Shown piece after piece: positions 23,327 through 33,966 of a stretch of DNA of 64,000 nt. The translations under genes were made by a program, and so were the position numbers. Each line of letters opens with the position of its first letter. Position 1 is the first letter of the stretch. A model generated the notes under the pieces. That model saw nothing but the letters and a program-made list of their open reading frames with translations, ran no database searches and was not told the DNA's origin. The DNA lies in contig JADIYN010000002.1 in the NCBI GenBank assembly GCA_016705335.1, positions 195,261 to 259,260 of the forward strand. Direction: 5' to 3'. Origin of the DNA: Draconibacterium sp. (GTDB lineage: Bacteria > Bacteroidota > Bacteroidia > Bacteroidales > Prolixibacteraceae).

Positions 23327-23740
23327 TTACGGACAGTATATTTTCATTTCGCAACTTGCCACAAGATTTTCATTTTCCCAAACTTCACCTTTTATTAAAC
23401 TATATCCCATAACTTTATCAAGTTGAAATACTTTTGTGAAGAGTTTATTGTTTACTGATGGAAGAGTATATATTTTTAGATTCTTAATCCCGGCAATAAA
23501 ACCATCAGGAATTTTAAAACCGCCTTCCATTGCTAAATAACCGTTTCCGGCAGCTGCAGTTTGGGCTATATTTTCAACTAACCCGGCTTCGTTGAGTTTA
23601 CCGCTTTCAACCAAAACATGCTTATTTGGAATTGTAAAACTGCACGTTATTATATTATCTTCGATTGACACTAATTTGTTAATCAACAAAAATGGTGATC
23701 TTTGCGGGATTAAATCAATTATGTTCTTACAAATTACCAT
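23327..23740 (-). CDS. Hotdog-fold 3-hydroxyacyl-ACP dehydratase-like protein
   Basis: A 137-residue single hotdog domain. LIPQRSPFLLINKL matches the FabZ/ApeP-type opening (PHRxPFLLVD), and NEAGLVENIAQTAAA holds the position of the catalytic acid on the long helix. In an aryl-polyene pathway it would dehydrate the 3-hydroxyacyl intermediate after each ketoreduction to build the conjugated chain. The histidine usual in PHR is replaced by Gln here (PQRSPF), so full activity is uncertain. It is the last gene of the cluster. A second hotdog dehydratase (41938-42315) has a classical HFPGNPVMPG motif. Confidence 0.75.
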   Translation of the reverse strand: MVICKNIIDLIPQRSPFLLINKLVSIEDNIITCSFTIPNKHVLVESGKLNEAGLVENIAQTAAAGNGYLAMEGGFKIPDGFIAGIKNLKIYTLPSVNNKLFTKVFQLDKVMGYSLIKGEVWENENLVASCEMKIYCP

Positions 23741-23803
23741 TAATAAACTTGTTAAGTCAATTTAGATATCAATGAAATTCATTGTATTCAATACATAAAA
23801 CTA

Positions 23804-24874
23804 TCACAATAATTTTTGTTTACACTCATATAAACTATGGCTAACGCCAATATCGTGTAATTCTTTGAAAACATAAAGTCCTGCCCGATCAATCAAAGCA
23901 AGCATATCGTCTGAATGGTACATTTGCGAGCAACCGTTTGCCAAACAGGTAAAATACAACGAAGTGGCGTGTAAACTATATGTTGAGGCTTCATATTTTT
24001 GTTTGTCCCAGTATGTTTCCAAAATGTATATCGAGCCATTTCCGTTAATTGCGTTTTTTGCCCTGATAAGTAGTTCAAGGATATCCTCTTGCGAAAAGCA
24101 ATCTAAAAACTGGCTCATCCACACAATATCAAAACCTGAAGGAAAAGGAATGGAATGGTCCAATAAATTTATTGGAATCCCTTTTATCCGATCGGTAAAT
24201 CCATTCCTGTCAATATTTTTATTCGCTTTTTCCAACTGTCCCGGATGGTCAAGAATTGTAATTTCAATTTCATCATTGAATTTAGCGCACTGAATAGCCC
24301 ATTTTCCGGTGTTTCCGCCTACATCAAGAAGCTTTTTTGGATTTTCTCTGAATATCTCAGGCAAAATTTCGGGGAACGCATTATCTGAATAATAATGGTC
24401 AAAATCAAACCAGCTTTTCTGAACGTTTTCAGGAAGCTGCGACAGTCCTTCGTACACAGTTTCCCAATTGCCAAATTCTTTCAATCCTTCCGGTTTTCCT
24501 GTGTGAATTGAATCTTCCAGAGAAAAGAATCCCTTGTAATTTACGTCGTTAACAAAGTTCATATTTACCTGTGTCAGCCGGTCGCTGAGTATAAAAAAAC
24601 CTGTTTTTGTCAGAAAATAGTTGTTGTTTTCCACTCTCACCAGTTCCAAGCTCAAACCGGCTTCCAATAAAACTTTTACACCATAAACAGAAAGTTTAAG
24701 TTCACTTGCTATTTCTGAAATTTTGATGCCTTTATTTCTCTGTTTTTTGATGCATTCGAGAATCCCCAGGTTTTGTAAAGCACGTGCTGCCTGAAACATA
24801 ATGGGTCCAAATGCAATTTTCTGCGCATCGAATTTTGCTTGCAGGGCAGTTTTATTGTCGTTTCCAAAATTCAT
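23804..24874 (-). CDS. SAM-dependent O-methyltransferase
   Basis: A 356-residue protein of the plant-type/hydroxyneurosporene O-methyltransferase family. It has an N-terminal winged-helix dimerisation region (GIKISEIASELKLSVYGVK) and a Rossmann domain with LLDVGGNTGKWA as the SAM loop. In the cluster it probably methylates a phenolic hydroxyl of the aryl head group or the carboxyl end. Stop and start nearly abut the upstream acyltransferase gene (3 bp). The frame is intact. The exact methyl acceptor cannot be read from the sequence. Confidence 0.8.
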   Translation of the reverse strand: MNFGNDNKTALQAKFDAQKIAFGPIMFQAARALQNLGILECIKKQRNKGIKISEIASELKLSVYGVKVLLEAGLSLELVRVENNNYFLTKTGFFILSDRLTQVNMNFVNDVNYKGFFSLEDSIHTGKPEGLKEFGNWETVYEGLSQLPENVQKSWFDFDHYYSDNAFPEILPEIFRENPKKLLDVGGNTGKWAIQCAKFNDEIEITILDHPGQLEKANKNIDRNGFTDRIKGIPINLLDHSIPFPSGFDIVWMSQFLDCFSQEDILELLIRAKNAINGNGSIYILETYWDKQKYEASTYSLHATSLYFTCLANGCSQMYHSDDMLALIDRAGLYVFKELHDIGVSHSLYECKQKLL

Positions 24875-24877
24875 TAT

Positions 24878-25792
24878 TTAGGTATTTATTGTTTTATTTG
24901 GTTCATAATCTTTATTCCAGAACTGATAAAAGTTAAACCATTGCGTGGGATTTTCCTCTACCAATTTCTCTAAATTCATGACAAAAGGTTCAATCAGTTT
25001 CCTTAAATCCTGATTTCGGGTTTTTAAACTATTGACATAAATAATGTTTACTGGTTTTGTGGCATTTAACCGGTAATGAAATTTGCTTGTTTTTATTGCA
25101 GATACAAAACTTACAGGAACTTTAAATTTTGAAGCCATATAAAATGGTCCTGTCGGGAAAAGTGCCTCTTCACCTAAAAAAGAACAAGTTACTGTTTTTG
25201 CCCCTGGTAAAAACCTGTCGCCGTGAATGGCAATAAGTTCACCTTTCGCAAGTGCTTCTTCGATTGCATAAAGATGATCGAAATTATTTTTTATTGGAAT
25301 AACTGATAATTTTTCTTTTGATACATTTTGTAAAAGGGCCTTTATTTTTTCATGTTCTGCATCCAGCATTACAATATGTACTTTTATACTTATTCGTTTC
25401 AGCAAATGTCCCGCGATTTCCCAGTTTCCGAAATGTGCCCCGATTAAAATGCCTCCATTTTTACTATTTGCAAGTTCATGCAAATATTCTTCCCCAATAA
25501 AATCATAAGTAAATTTATTTTCAATGCCAGCCATAACAACAATTTTATCCAACAGACATTGTCCAAGCATTACATAGTTTTTGTAAATAGCTTTGTAACT
25601 ATTCCAGCCGGAAAAATTTAAGCGGGTTTGATAAAAGTAGAGTAACGGCGATTTGTTCGAAAAGACCCAGAAGTAGGCAGCAACCACACGAAGTAATGCA
25701 TAAGAAAACTGAATATTTATGTTCTGAAGTAAGAATATAAAAATTCTGTATCCTGCTGTTCCTCCCCGGGTTTTGCCCTTCCACAAAGACAT
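24878..25792 (-). CDS. LpxL/HtrB-like acyltransferase
   Basis: A 304-residue membrane-associated acyltransferase of the lipid A late-acyltransferase family. An N-terminal hydrophobic helix is followed by GGILIGAHFGNWEIAG, the HxxxxE-type catalytic motif (His and Glu), and by IHGDRFLPGA. In aryl-polyene clusters this type probably moves the finished chain from ACP to a lipid or glycan carrier. Its ATG overlaps the stop of the ACP gene (TAATG), which implies translational coupling and suggests the ACP is its donor. Confidence 0.8.
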   Translation of the reverse strand: MSLWKGKTRGGTAGYRIFIFLLQNINIQFSYALLRVVAAYFWVFSNKSPLLYFYQTRLNFSGWNSYKAIYKNYVMLGQCLLDKIVVMAGIENKFTYDFIGEEYLHELANSKNGGILIGAHFGNWEIAGHLLKRISIKVHIVMLDAEHEKIKALLQNVSKEKLSVIPIKNNFDHLYAIEEALAKGELIAIHGDRFLPGAKTVTCSFLGEEALFPTGPFYMASKFKVPVSFVSAIKTSKFHYRLNATKPVNIIYVNSLKTRNQDLRKLIEPFVMNLEKLVEENPTQWFNFYQFWNKDYEPNKTINT

Positions 25793-26043
25793 TAGTTCTT
25801 ATTTTTTACTTGCTCCTCTATATAATTGTACAAATCTGACAGTTGACGAATGTGAATTAATTCTTCACTTTTTACTTTAAACCCGAAATCACGCTCAATA
25901 ATTACTACAATATCAACAAAATCAAGACTTTCAAGTTCCAAATCGTCTTTAAAATTAGCATCCGGTGAAATTCGGGCTTCTTCAATTTCGAATTCATCAA
26001 TCAAAAACCCATTTACTTTTTCAATTATTTCTTCTCTTGTCAT
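25792..26043 (-). CDS. Acyl carrier protein
   Basis: An 83-residue acidic four-helix protein. LELESLDFVDIVV contains the serine (S39) that takes phosphopantetheine; Glu replaces the usual Asp before it. It carries the growing aryl-polyene chain or is the donor for the coupled acyltransferase. It is one of two ACPs in the cluster, the other being at 46584-46847. It lies 4 bp after a ketosynthase gene. Confidence 0.85.
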   Translation of the reverse strand: MTREEIIEKVNGFLIDEFEIEEARISPDANFKDDLELESLDFVDIVVIIERDFGFKVKSEELIHIRQLSDLYNYIEEQVKNKN

Positions 26044-26047
26044 AGTT

Positions 26048-27271
26048 TTATTTTTTATTATATTTTTTTAAAATAAGTGTTGAATTTGTTCCTCCAAAAC
26101 CAAACGAATTGGATAAGAAAGTGTCAATCTTTTTTTCAATCCGCTTTCCCGAAAGATTCAATTTAGCAGAATATTCATCGGGATTTTCGAAGTTTAATGT
26201 AGGTGCAATATAAGAGTTTTGCATCATTAAAATTGAATAGATAATTTCACTTGCCCCACCCATCCACATTTCGTGCCCGGTCATTGATTTGGTAGCATTT
26301 ACAGGTGGACGCGATCCAAAAACATTGAAGAGAGCCTGTGCCTCATTTAAATCACCAACCGGGGTTGAAGTTGCATGCGCATTTATATAGTCAATTTCAT
26401 CGGGTCGGGTGTTTGCGTATTTCAGTGCATTTTCGAGCGAGCGGGTTGGTCCTTCAACATTTGGCACTGAAATATGATCGCCGTTTGATGAAAAACCATA
26501 ACCGGTGAGTTCAGCTAAAATGGGCGCGCCACGTTTTATTGCCGATTCGTAACTTTCAACAATTACTGTTGCCCCACCACCGCTCGGAACAAGTCCGTCA
26601 CGATCTCTGTCAAACGGCCGTGATGCTTTTGTCGGTTCATCAATACGCATCGAAAAAGCACTTAATCCGTCGAAAGATCCCATAGATTCGGCATTTACCT
26701 CCTGTCCGCCCCCACAAATAACAATGTCCTGTAATCCTTGCTGAATAAGTATCATTGCCATTCCTATGGCGTGAGAACTACTTGCACAGGCGCCACTTAT
26801 AGTAAAATTTATTCCACGAAGCTTAAGGATAACAGAAAGGTTCATGGTAATTGTGGAATTCATGGATTGAAATATACTACCCGACCCCACCAGCATTGTA
26901 TCTTTTTTCTCGCGCACAATATCAATAGCATTGATAACCGGTACTGCCGAACTGTCATTTCCATACAGAATACCAATTTCATTTTTTAGTCTGAAATCTT
27001 CATCAATTTGCGCCATTTCAAGTGCTTCCATGGTTGCAACATACGCGTACTCGCCCTGCTCAGGAATACCAATACGCAACCTTCTTGGCAATAAATCCTT
27101 AAGGTTCGGACGTTCAATAATTCCCGTTAAAGGCGATCTGAAACCATCTTCTATTCTTTTGGGATCAATACCAATTCCTGAAATTCCGTTATATAGTGAA
27201 TTATTAACTTCTTCAACGTTCTTGCCTATTGTTGAGTAAATTCCCATTCCTGTTATTACAACTCTCTTCAT
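26048..27271 (-). CDS. Beta-ketoacyl-ACP synthase (FabF-type)
   Basis: A 407-residue ketosynthase with complete Cys-His-His triad: C162 in TISGACASSSHA, H299 in INAHATSTP and H333 in KSMTGHEMW. It condenses malonyl-ACP with the acyl chain. The lone tryptophan-containing EMWMGG after the second His is unusual against the typical GHxxGAAG. It follows the ketoreductase gene by 34 bp and precedes an ACP, which makes a compact elongation block. Confidence 0.9.
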   Translation of the reverse strand: MKRVVITGMGIYSTIGKNVEEVNNSLYNGISGIGIDPKRIEDGFRSPLTGIIERPNLKDLLPRRLRIGIPEQGEYAYVATMEALEMAQIDEDFRLKNEIGILYGNDSSAVPVINAIDIVREKKDTMLVGSGSIFQSMNSTITMNLSVILKLRGINFTISGACASSSHAIGMAMILIQQGLQDIVICGGGQEVNAESMGSFDGLSAFSMRIDEPTKASRPFDRDRDGLVPSGGGATVIVESYESAIKRGAPILAELTGYGFSSNGDHISVPNVEGPTRSLENALKYANTRPDEIDYINAHATSTPVGDLNEAQALFNVFGSRPPVNATKSMTGHEMWMGGASEIIYSILMMQNSYIAPTLNFENPDEYSAKLNLSGKRIEKKIDTFLSNSFGFGGTNSTLILKKYNKK

Positions 27272-27305
27272 TTTCTAATTTATTAAAAAAGCAATATTCA
27301 ATTTA

Positions 27306-28034
27306 TTAGCTATACATTCCCCCGTTTATCGAAATTGTTTCGCCGGTAATATAAGCAGCTTTGTCTGAAGCCAGAAAAGCAACAGCATAAGCTACTTCCT
27401 GAGCTGTTCCAAAACGGTTAAGGGGAATTAGTTTTTTTAGCTCATCTTCGTCTAAACCTTTAGTCATATCGGTTTTAATAAAACCAGGAGCTACGGCATT
27501 TACAGTAATTTTCTTCTTGCCAACTTCCATCGCAAGCGATTTTGTGGCTCCTATCACACCTGCTTTTGCAGCAGTGTAGTTAACTTGTCCGGCCATTCCT
27601 TTTTGCCCCGACAAAGATACAATATTGATAATACGACCCCATTTACTTACAATCATATTGGTTATTACCTGTTTTGTGGTGAAGTAAAAACTATCCAGGT
27701 TGGTTCGCAAAACCGAATTCCATTGTTCGTAGGACATGAAAACAAGTAAATTGTCATTTGTTATACCTGCATTATTTACCAAAACATTAATTGCTTTTCC
27801 GGGATTATTTTGTGTCCAGCATTCAATGGCATTTTTCACCTCTTCCCCATTGGAAACGTCAAATGGAAGTAGTTCACCCTGACCACCATTTTCTGTAATT
27901 TCATTTAAGGTATTTTGGGCTTCTGTGGTATTTGACCGATAATTAATCAGTACATAAAATCCATCTTTTGCCAATTCAATGCAAATTGCCTTTCCAATCC
28001 CACGAGATCCTCCGGTAATAAGCGCATATTTCAT
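27306..28034 (-). CDS. 3-oxoacyl-ACP reductase (FabG-type SDR)
   Basis: A 242-residue short-chain dehydrogenase. The nucleotide loop is ITGGSRGIGKAI, NNAG is present, and the catalytic Ser and YxxxK are in NIVSLSGQKG and VNYTAAKAG. It reduces the 3-ketoacyl intermediate with NADPH before dehydration in aryl-polyene chain growth. The stop is directly followed, 1 bp apart, by the next reading frame in the operon, with the ammonia-lyase gene upstream. The frame is intact. Confidence 0.9.
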   Translation of the reverse strand: MKYALITGGSRGIGKAICIELAKDGFYVLINYRSNTTEAQNTLNEITENGGQGELLPFDVSNGEEVKNAIECWTQNNPGKAINVLVNNAGITNDNLLVFMSYEQWNSVLRTNLDSFYFTTKQVITNMIVSKWGRIINIVSLSGQKGMAGQVNYTAAKAGVIGATKSLAMEVGKKKITVNAVAPGFIKTDMTKGLDEDELKKLIPLNRFGTAQEVAYAVAFLASDKAAYITGETISINGGMYS

Positions 28035-28035
28035 A

Positions 28036-29611
28036 TTAAAGTGATTTTACGTTTTTGGTTTTTGCCGGTTTTGGCAGGCAAAGTTCAGTTTCGAGTATCA
28101 ATTTTTCAATTGCTGCTATCTCTTCATATTTTGGTGTGTCTTCAACAAACTTAGGAACAATTGAGCGTGCCATTTTATAAATATTTTTGGTGAATGGCGA
28201 CAATTTATCTTCAATATTCAAATAATCAATTGCCTGTAAAACAGCAATAATTTGTATCGCAACTACTTGTCGTGTATTATTTATTACCCTTTTACAAATA
28301 AGCGCTGAATTTGTCCCCATACTCACAATATCCTGATTATCGTTGTTGTTTGGAATTGAATGAACATACATTGGATTTGAAAGCGTTTGATTTTCGGCAG
28401 TTGTTGAAGTTGCAGTAAATTGCATTGCCTGCATTCCCAGGTTAAGTCCAAGTGTACCCAAATTAATAAAAGGTGGAAGAATTTTATTCAACCTGTTATT
28501 GAAAAGAAAGTTTAACTGCCTCTCTGCCAACATGCTTAAACGTGTACAAACAATTTTCAATTTGTCCATTTCCAATGAAACATAATCGCCATGAAAATTA
28601 CCTCCATGCAATACTTCTTCTTCACTTAAAGAAATTACGGGATTATCGGAAACCGAATTGAGTTCATTCAAAAGTACTTTTCGCAATTTTTATGGTGTCA
28701 GACACTGGTCCTAAAATTTGAGGAACGCAACGAAGCGAGTAGTATTCCTGTACTTTTTTTGAGAATACATTTGTGCCATTCAACTTTTCTGTATTGAAAT
28801 AATCACCTCTTTTAAGTATCCGTTCACTTCCCAAAAGAATATTTTGCATTTGCCGGGCTACTTCAATTTGTCCTTTATGCATTTTTGCAAGATTAAGTTC
28901 ATCCGAAAAGTGATCGTCAAATGACTCAACAATTTCATTTGTAATGCATGAAAGACAAATCGACCAATTTAAAAGCGATTTAGCTTCAAGTAGATTATTA
29001 ATTCCGATTCCTGTCATTACAGAAGTGCCATTTATAATAGCCAAACCTTCCCGCATTTTAATATTGATTGGTTGCAAACCTTCCTGTTCAAAAACTGTAC
29101 TGCACGGCTGCCACTCACCTTTATACTTAACTTTTCCCTCACCAATCATATTTAAAGCCAAATGTGCAAGCTGAACAAGATCGCCACTGGCTCCAACTCC
29201 GCCATGTTCAGGAATAAAAGGGAGAATATTTTTATTTATCATTTGAGAGAGCAGATTCACACAAGACAAATCAATCCCTGATTTTCCCTGTAAAAAAGAA
29301 TTTAGCCTAACCAGCATTGTAGCCTTTAAATCCGCATCATCAAGCACTTTTCCGGCTCCAACGGCATGACTTCGAATTAGATTTAACTGTAGTTGAACCT
29401 GGTCTTCATCCTGAATTTTGTATTGCGCCATTGGACCAAGCCCCGTATTAATCCCATATATTATTTTGCCTTTTGAGAAATCAGTTAGAAAATCATACGA
29501 TTTTTTAAGTTGAAAAAGAATTTCCTTAGGGATTTCTACAGGAATATTCCTGTAAACAATTTCTACGAAATCTTCTAAATTTATAGTTGATTTTAATGAT
29601 GTTTTTAGCAT
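28036..29611 (-). CDS. Tyrosine ammonia-lyase (HAL/PAL/TAL family), one frameshift
   Basis: About 525 residues in two frames. Near 28682 a run of four A should be six to restore DTIKIAKKVLLNELNS. GGVGASGDL (A141-S142-G143) forms the MIO electrophile. From memory it closely resembles the tyrosine ammonia-lyase of the Flavobacterium johnsoniae flexirubin cluster, including LIRSHAVGAG, LRCVPQILGP, HGGNFHGDY and NNNDNQDIVS. It deaminates tyrosine to 4-hydroxycinnamate, the aryl starter unit. The neighbouring AMP ligase would activate this acid. Histidase is the alternative, but the gene cluster argues for tyrosine. Confidence 0.85.
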
Positions 29612-29724
29612 TTGACAGATATATGATTATGGTAATTCTTTGAGCAAAAATATGATTTAAAGTCAAAACAGAAACTCCCTGATATAATTTATTTCCATTC
29701 GAAATAACCAAATGTCATTTTATT

Positions 29725-30849
29725 TTATTTTGAAGCAAACCTAACCGGGTTTGCATACAATTGAAGAAAATAGTTTTTGAAATCCTCTTCCTTCAAATCA
29801 ACCAAGGCCATTTTTTTGTTCATCATTTCCAGAAAACGCTCTTTTTCAGCAGTACTGTATTTTGAAGAATATTTCTGGTTACCATTCAAAATATCCATAG
29901 CAATATAATTGGAAGGCCACAACTGATAATTCTTATATATCTGGCGATCGATTTCCAAAGCAACAGCTTTAAACAGTTCCTTTTTGTCCATTGGATCGGG
30001 CAACGAGTCTAAGAAATTTGTAAGCGGTTCGCCTACAACTAATTTTCCACGCCCTTTGTAACCTGAAATTCCTTCTGCAATACTCCTGTAATCTTCCCCT
30101 TTCTTTTTAATATATTTCCCCTGCTGTGAATGATAAGTTTCATAAACTTTTAAATAATCACATGGTTCAAACTCGTAAGAAATGGTAAGAGGGACAATGT
30201 TTAATTCTTTTAACCGCTTTTTTATACTCCCATTCCCACTCATCGAAAACATACGAAGTAAGCCTTGCTGAGTAATATCAATTCCATCTTTTGTTCTTCC
30301 TGAACGCTGCGCAATCCAAAGTGATTCTTTTTTCACTTCTATCACAAACCGCATATATTCCGAAAGTTGTTTGGATATTCGTATTTGTTCCCTGCTATCC
30401 GGATTGCGGAATACTGTGAACATTTTATTGGTTTTCCCAAAATCTATGATAAAAGGGGTTGTCATTAAATTGCTGCCAAACGTAATTTGGGTGGTGTTCA
30501 TATTGTTGCTCACCAAAACGACTTGCAACAATGCCGCATCTAAAACAATGTCTCTGTGGTTAGCAACAAACAAATATGCTCCATCACTTTTTATGTTCTC
30601 AATACCGCTCCATGTAAACTCATCCATACTTAATTTGATGACAGTTTTTACAGCTTTATCAACCACCCTCTTTTGAAAATCGAAGGAACCAGTAATAGAA
30701 AGAAATAATTCTGTCAATTCCGTTTTTGACAATTCAGGAAAAACATGCCTGAACAAAGGGTAAAATTCATCATAACCAACCATGCGCCTGAGCGCTTCAA
30801 CAGCTTCATCATCGGTATAACATCTAATGTTATCGAAATTATCGTGCAT
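29725..30849 (-). CDS. Glycerol-phosphate-type acyltransferase (PlsC superfamily)
   Basis: A 374-residue protein with the HxxxxD acyltransferase motif in VANHRDIVLDAALL and a second block IAQRSGRTKDG. It lacks clear membrane helices. Relatives are annotated as 1-acylglycerol-3-phosphate acyltransferases in Bacteroidetes. Inside this operon, between the ammonia-lyase and the AMP ligase, it may attach the aryl polyene or a fatty acid to a glycerol backbone. It may also be a lipid gene merely carried in the operon. The frame is intact. Confidence 0.75.
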   Translation of the reverse strand: MHDNFDNIRCYTDDEAVEALRRMVGYDEFYPLFRHVFPELSKTELTELFLSITGSFDFQKRVVDKAVKTVIKLSMDEFTWSGIENIKSDGAYLFVANHRDIVLDAALLQVVLVSNNMNTTQITFGSNLMTTPFIIDFGKTNKMFTVFRNPDSREQIRISKQLSEYMRFVIEVKKESLWIAQRSGRTKDGIDITQQGLLRMFSMSGNGSIKKRLKELNIVPLTISYEFEPCDYLKVYETYHSQQGKYIKKKGEDYRSIAEGISGYKGRGKLVVGEPLTNFLDSLPDPMDKKELFKAVALEIDRQIYKNYQLWPSNYIAMDILNGNQKYSSKYSTAEKERFLEMMNKKMALVDLKEEDFKNYFLQLYANPVRFASK

Positions 30850-30918
30850 ATTTTTGCTTAATTTATTTGTTGGCGAAGTTTAACTAAAAAGTATTTCTTA
30901 TTGAAATATTATTGCAAT

Positions 30919-32170
30919 TTATCTTTTGTCAATAAAAGTAACTGGTTTCCTGCTCATGTTTGGGAATTGCAATTTCTGTATTTCATCAACTTTTTCGAAT
31001 TGAATAAACGGAGCAACCCTTATTCGTGCACGAAAATGGTCTTTAATCATTTTTTCCAACTCTTTTGAAGGAGCTTCAACACCTAATTTTAACAAAATGT
31101 CGTCGGTTCCTATACTGTTTGTTGAAACTTCAATAATATAGTTTTTTACTTCTTTTATGTCATTTAAAATATCGCACATGGCAGGCGGATAAAGCGTTGT
31201 ACCCTTAAATTTAATCATTTGTTTTTTTCTGCCGATAACCGGGCCTAAACGCATTGTTGTTCTACCACATTTGCAGGGTGTGTAATAATGATTGCAAATA
31301 TCACCGGTTTTAAACCGCAGCAGAGGCATTCCCTCAACTCCAAGGTTTGTGATCGTAACTTCACCGGGTTCTCCATCTTTTACGGGCTTGTCGTTTTCAT
31401 CCAAAAATTCAACAATTATCATTTCCGGGTGATGATGACCACCCAATCCATACTCACATTCGGTAAAAGCTGTGCCCATTTCGGTGGAGGCATAAGTTGA
31501 AAACAACTGAATATTCCATTTTTCTGCAATGCGGTTACCAAGCGTATTCAGTGTAAAATCGTTGTTTCGCAAAGCTTCTCCTATACAAATTGCTTTTTTT
31601 ATTGAAGTTTTATTCATGTCGATATTATTTTCTTCAGCAAATTCGATGAGTTTGATTATGAAAGAAGGAACTGTAACTATACTTGTTGGCTGAACCCGAT
31701 GAATACTATCAAACTGCAACTCGGGATTGCCCGGACCAACGCGCACAACGCCTGCTCCTATTTTACGGATGCCTGAAAAATAAGCCAACCCCGCCATAAA
31801 CCGCCGATCCATTGTAACCATTAACTGGTAAATATCAGTTGGAGAACCGCCTGCACATAAAAAAGGAAATATATTCGTTGTATGCCAAACGCTCCAAATC
31901 ATTTTCGGTCATGGTAAAAGTAACCGGCTCGCCCAAAGTACCCGAAGTAGTTATATAATCTATAATTTTGCTACGGTCAACACATAAAAAATCCATATTG
32001 TTTTTTTGCAGCATTTCCTTTGTAGTAACAGGAATTGAAACAAGGTCGGCCATTGTTTTAATCTTTTCCGTTTCAATTTGGTGTTCCTTAAAAAGCGGGC
32101 AAAAGGGAAAAGCGATTTTGTGCTTGTAAATACATTAAGCAAACCAGGCAAACTGTATATCCAATTTCAT
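30919..32170 (-). CDS. Phenylacetate-CoA-ligase-like AMP-forming enzyme, disrupted
   Basis: About 415 residues of the PaaK-type adenylating family. The nucleotide loop is TTSGTLGEPVTFTM and later motifs are STYASTEMGTAF, RFKTGDI and GRKKQMIKFKG. It probably activates 4-hydroxycinnamate for loading on an ACP. A T-run near 31866 is off by one or two bases, between YNEYISF and LCAGGSPTD. A plausible start (MKLDIQFAWFA, ATG at 32170) is separated from the body by an in-frame TAA at 32135-32137. If that stop is real, translation would have to begin at ATG 32053. The Cys-rich YTPCKCGR motif resembles coenzyme F390 synthetase relatives. Confidence 0.7.
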
Positions 32171-32262
32171 CTAAGTATTTTAATTTTTTAGATATCTTCC
32201 TCCGTCAGGCTTTCTATAATCTGGTATAAACATCAACTTGCATTATTTATTTTTTTGGCCTT

Positions 32263-33934
32263 TCACAAGTTCCTCCTACAGTTTTCAATCAATTCCCGAA
32301 TTTCATTAGATGTTGATTCCTGCGGAATTTCAAGTTTTATTGCTTTTGAAAAATACGAAAGTGCAAGTTCAAACTCTTTCCGTTCGTAGTAAAAATTTCC
32401 GGCTAAAAACCACGGATAATAGTAGTTTTTGTTTAAAGAAATAAGTTCATCAAGTTCATTTTTAGTAATTGTTGATTTGCTTTTTAATTTTATGCTGAAT
32501 GGTTGAAAGTGCATTTTTATATTGAAGAAACTGACTGTATTCGTCGCCTTCCAGAAATTCGTCAGGTGCAATATTCTCATCACTCAAATAAGTGGTTTTT
32601 GTAGCAAAAGAATCGGGGCCGGCAAAAATTTCGTCTAAATCATAGGCAACAAAAGTTCCCAATTGAAAAGGCGCTGCCGAAACCCAAACTTTCTTTTCCT
32701 GCGGTTTAAAAATAATTCCATGATGCGCAATTAGCTGGTTAATAGATTTCTCGTTACCAAAACCTATGTTTTCGCCATTTTTTCCTTTTCTGTCACGAAG
32801 TATCCCGGCAACTTCTTCAACAGAAAACACGCCAATACTATCAATTAAAGAATTAACAAGTTCCATGCGATAATGCGATGCATCATTAAAATCAGTTTTT
32901 TCTTTATCGGTTTGAATCAGAGATGAATTGATAAAATGATTTGTTACAGTAATTCTATCAATCGTTGGTTTAAAAAGTGTGGTTTGCTTGTTTGTTTTTT
33001 CGATTAAAGCCACTTTGTTTTCTTTTCCAGAGCCAATTAAAAACGATTCGGAAACAAAAATCTCATATTCTTTGGCAATCTCAAAAGCCTCATCAATTGT
33101 GGAAGCATATTGCAAAATTTTACGTGCCAAAATTGAAACGGGAGTTTTACTGATGAACGGGATACCAGATGGTTCGGCATTTAAAGTAATCGTTAATCCT
33201 TCGGTATTCATTCCCGAAACAACACCAATCATTCCGCCCCAGGTTACCGACATAAAAGGGTACCCATTTTCAGGTTTCACAAAAGCAATAATTTTATTTT
33301 CAGAGAAACGGTCGCCGGCGTAAAAATCAAAATTCCGGCCAATTAAAAGGCTTGAATCAGCAGAAAAACCATTCCAAACACCAAACGATGTACAGCCAAC
33401 CAAAGTGAGGCTCTGAAGCGCGTGGCCCATGTCGTGCGCCCCGTGGTAACTCATTATCCGCTGAAAAGGAGGAGCTATAAAATTGAATTGACTGGATGCC
33501 GATTTTGAAACGCCGGCAATTTCAAGTTGATATTCTTCGGGAACATAATCGAGCATTTTTCGGTTAAACCAACCTAAAAAAACACGTAAAAAACTGCAGG
33601 TAAATTTTGAAGGTACTAATTCATTTATCTGTTCAACAAAAACTTTTTCCTGGTACTGCAATAAATCTTTTGTAAGAATCCCATTTTTTAAACCCATTGA
33701 ATATGAATCACCCTGAATGTAAAGTTCCCAAATTCCAAACCTGTTTTGTTTTAACCAACTATCGCTACAGGTAATCAGGGAGTCGTTTACAACATTCACA
33801 GTAAGTTCTGAACCAGAAATTTCAGGATGCTCAGGTTCATGCATTTTGGTTACCGAAAAAAGATAAACAAACGCAATTGCTACTATTAAAACTATGGCAA
33901 TTAGTATTTTATATCTTTTTTTCATTGAATTCAA
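32263..33934 (-). CDS. C45-type autoproteolytic acyltransferase/hydrolase with TPR tail, one frameshift
   Basis: About 555 residues once frames are joined near 32480 (an A-run in IKKKS-like sequence). An N-terminal anchor helix precedes an Ntn-hydrolase domain of the acyl-CoA:6-aminopenicillanate acyltransferase family. LTLVGCTSFGVWN holds the expected autocatalytic Cys (C181). The C-terminus has a TPR-like helix pair (YYYPWFLAGNFYYERKEF, ALSYFSKAIKLE). Such proteins cleave or form amide or ester bonds. Here it may trim or transfer the polyene acyl group at the membrane. The role in the cluster is an inference; genes of this type do recur in flexirubin clusters. Confidence 0.75.
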
Positions 33935-33966
33935 AACTTATTACTGAACCTCTTATTTTTAGCAAT

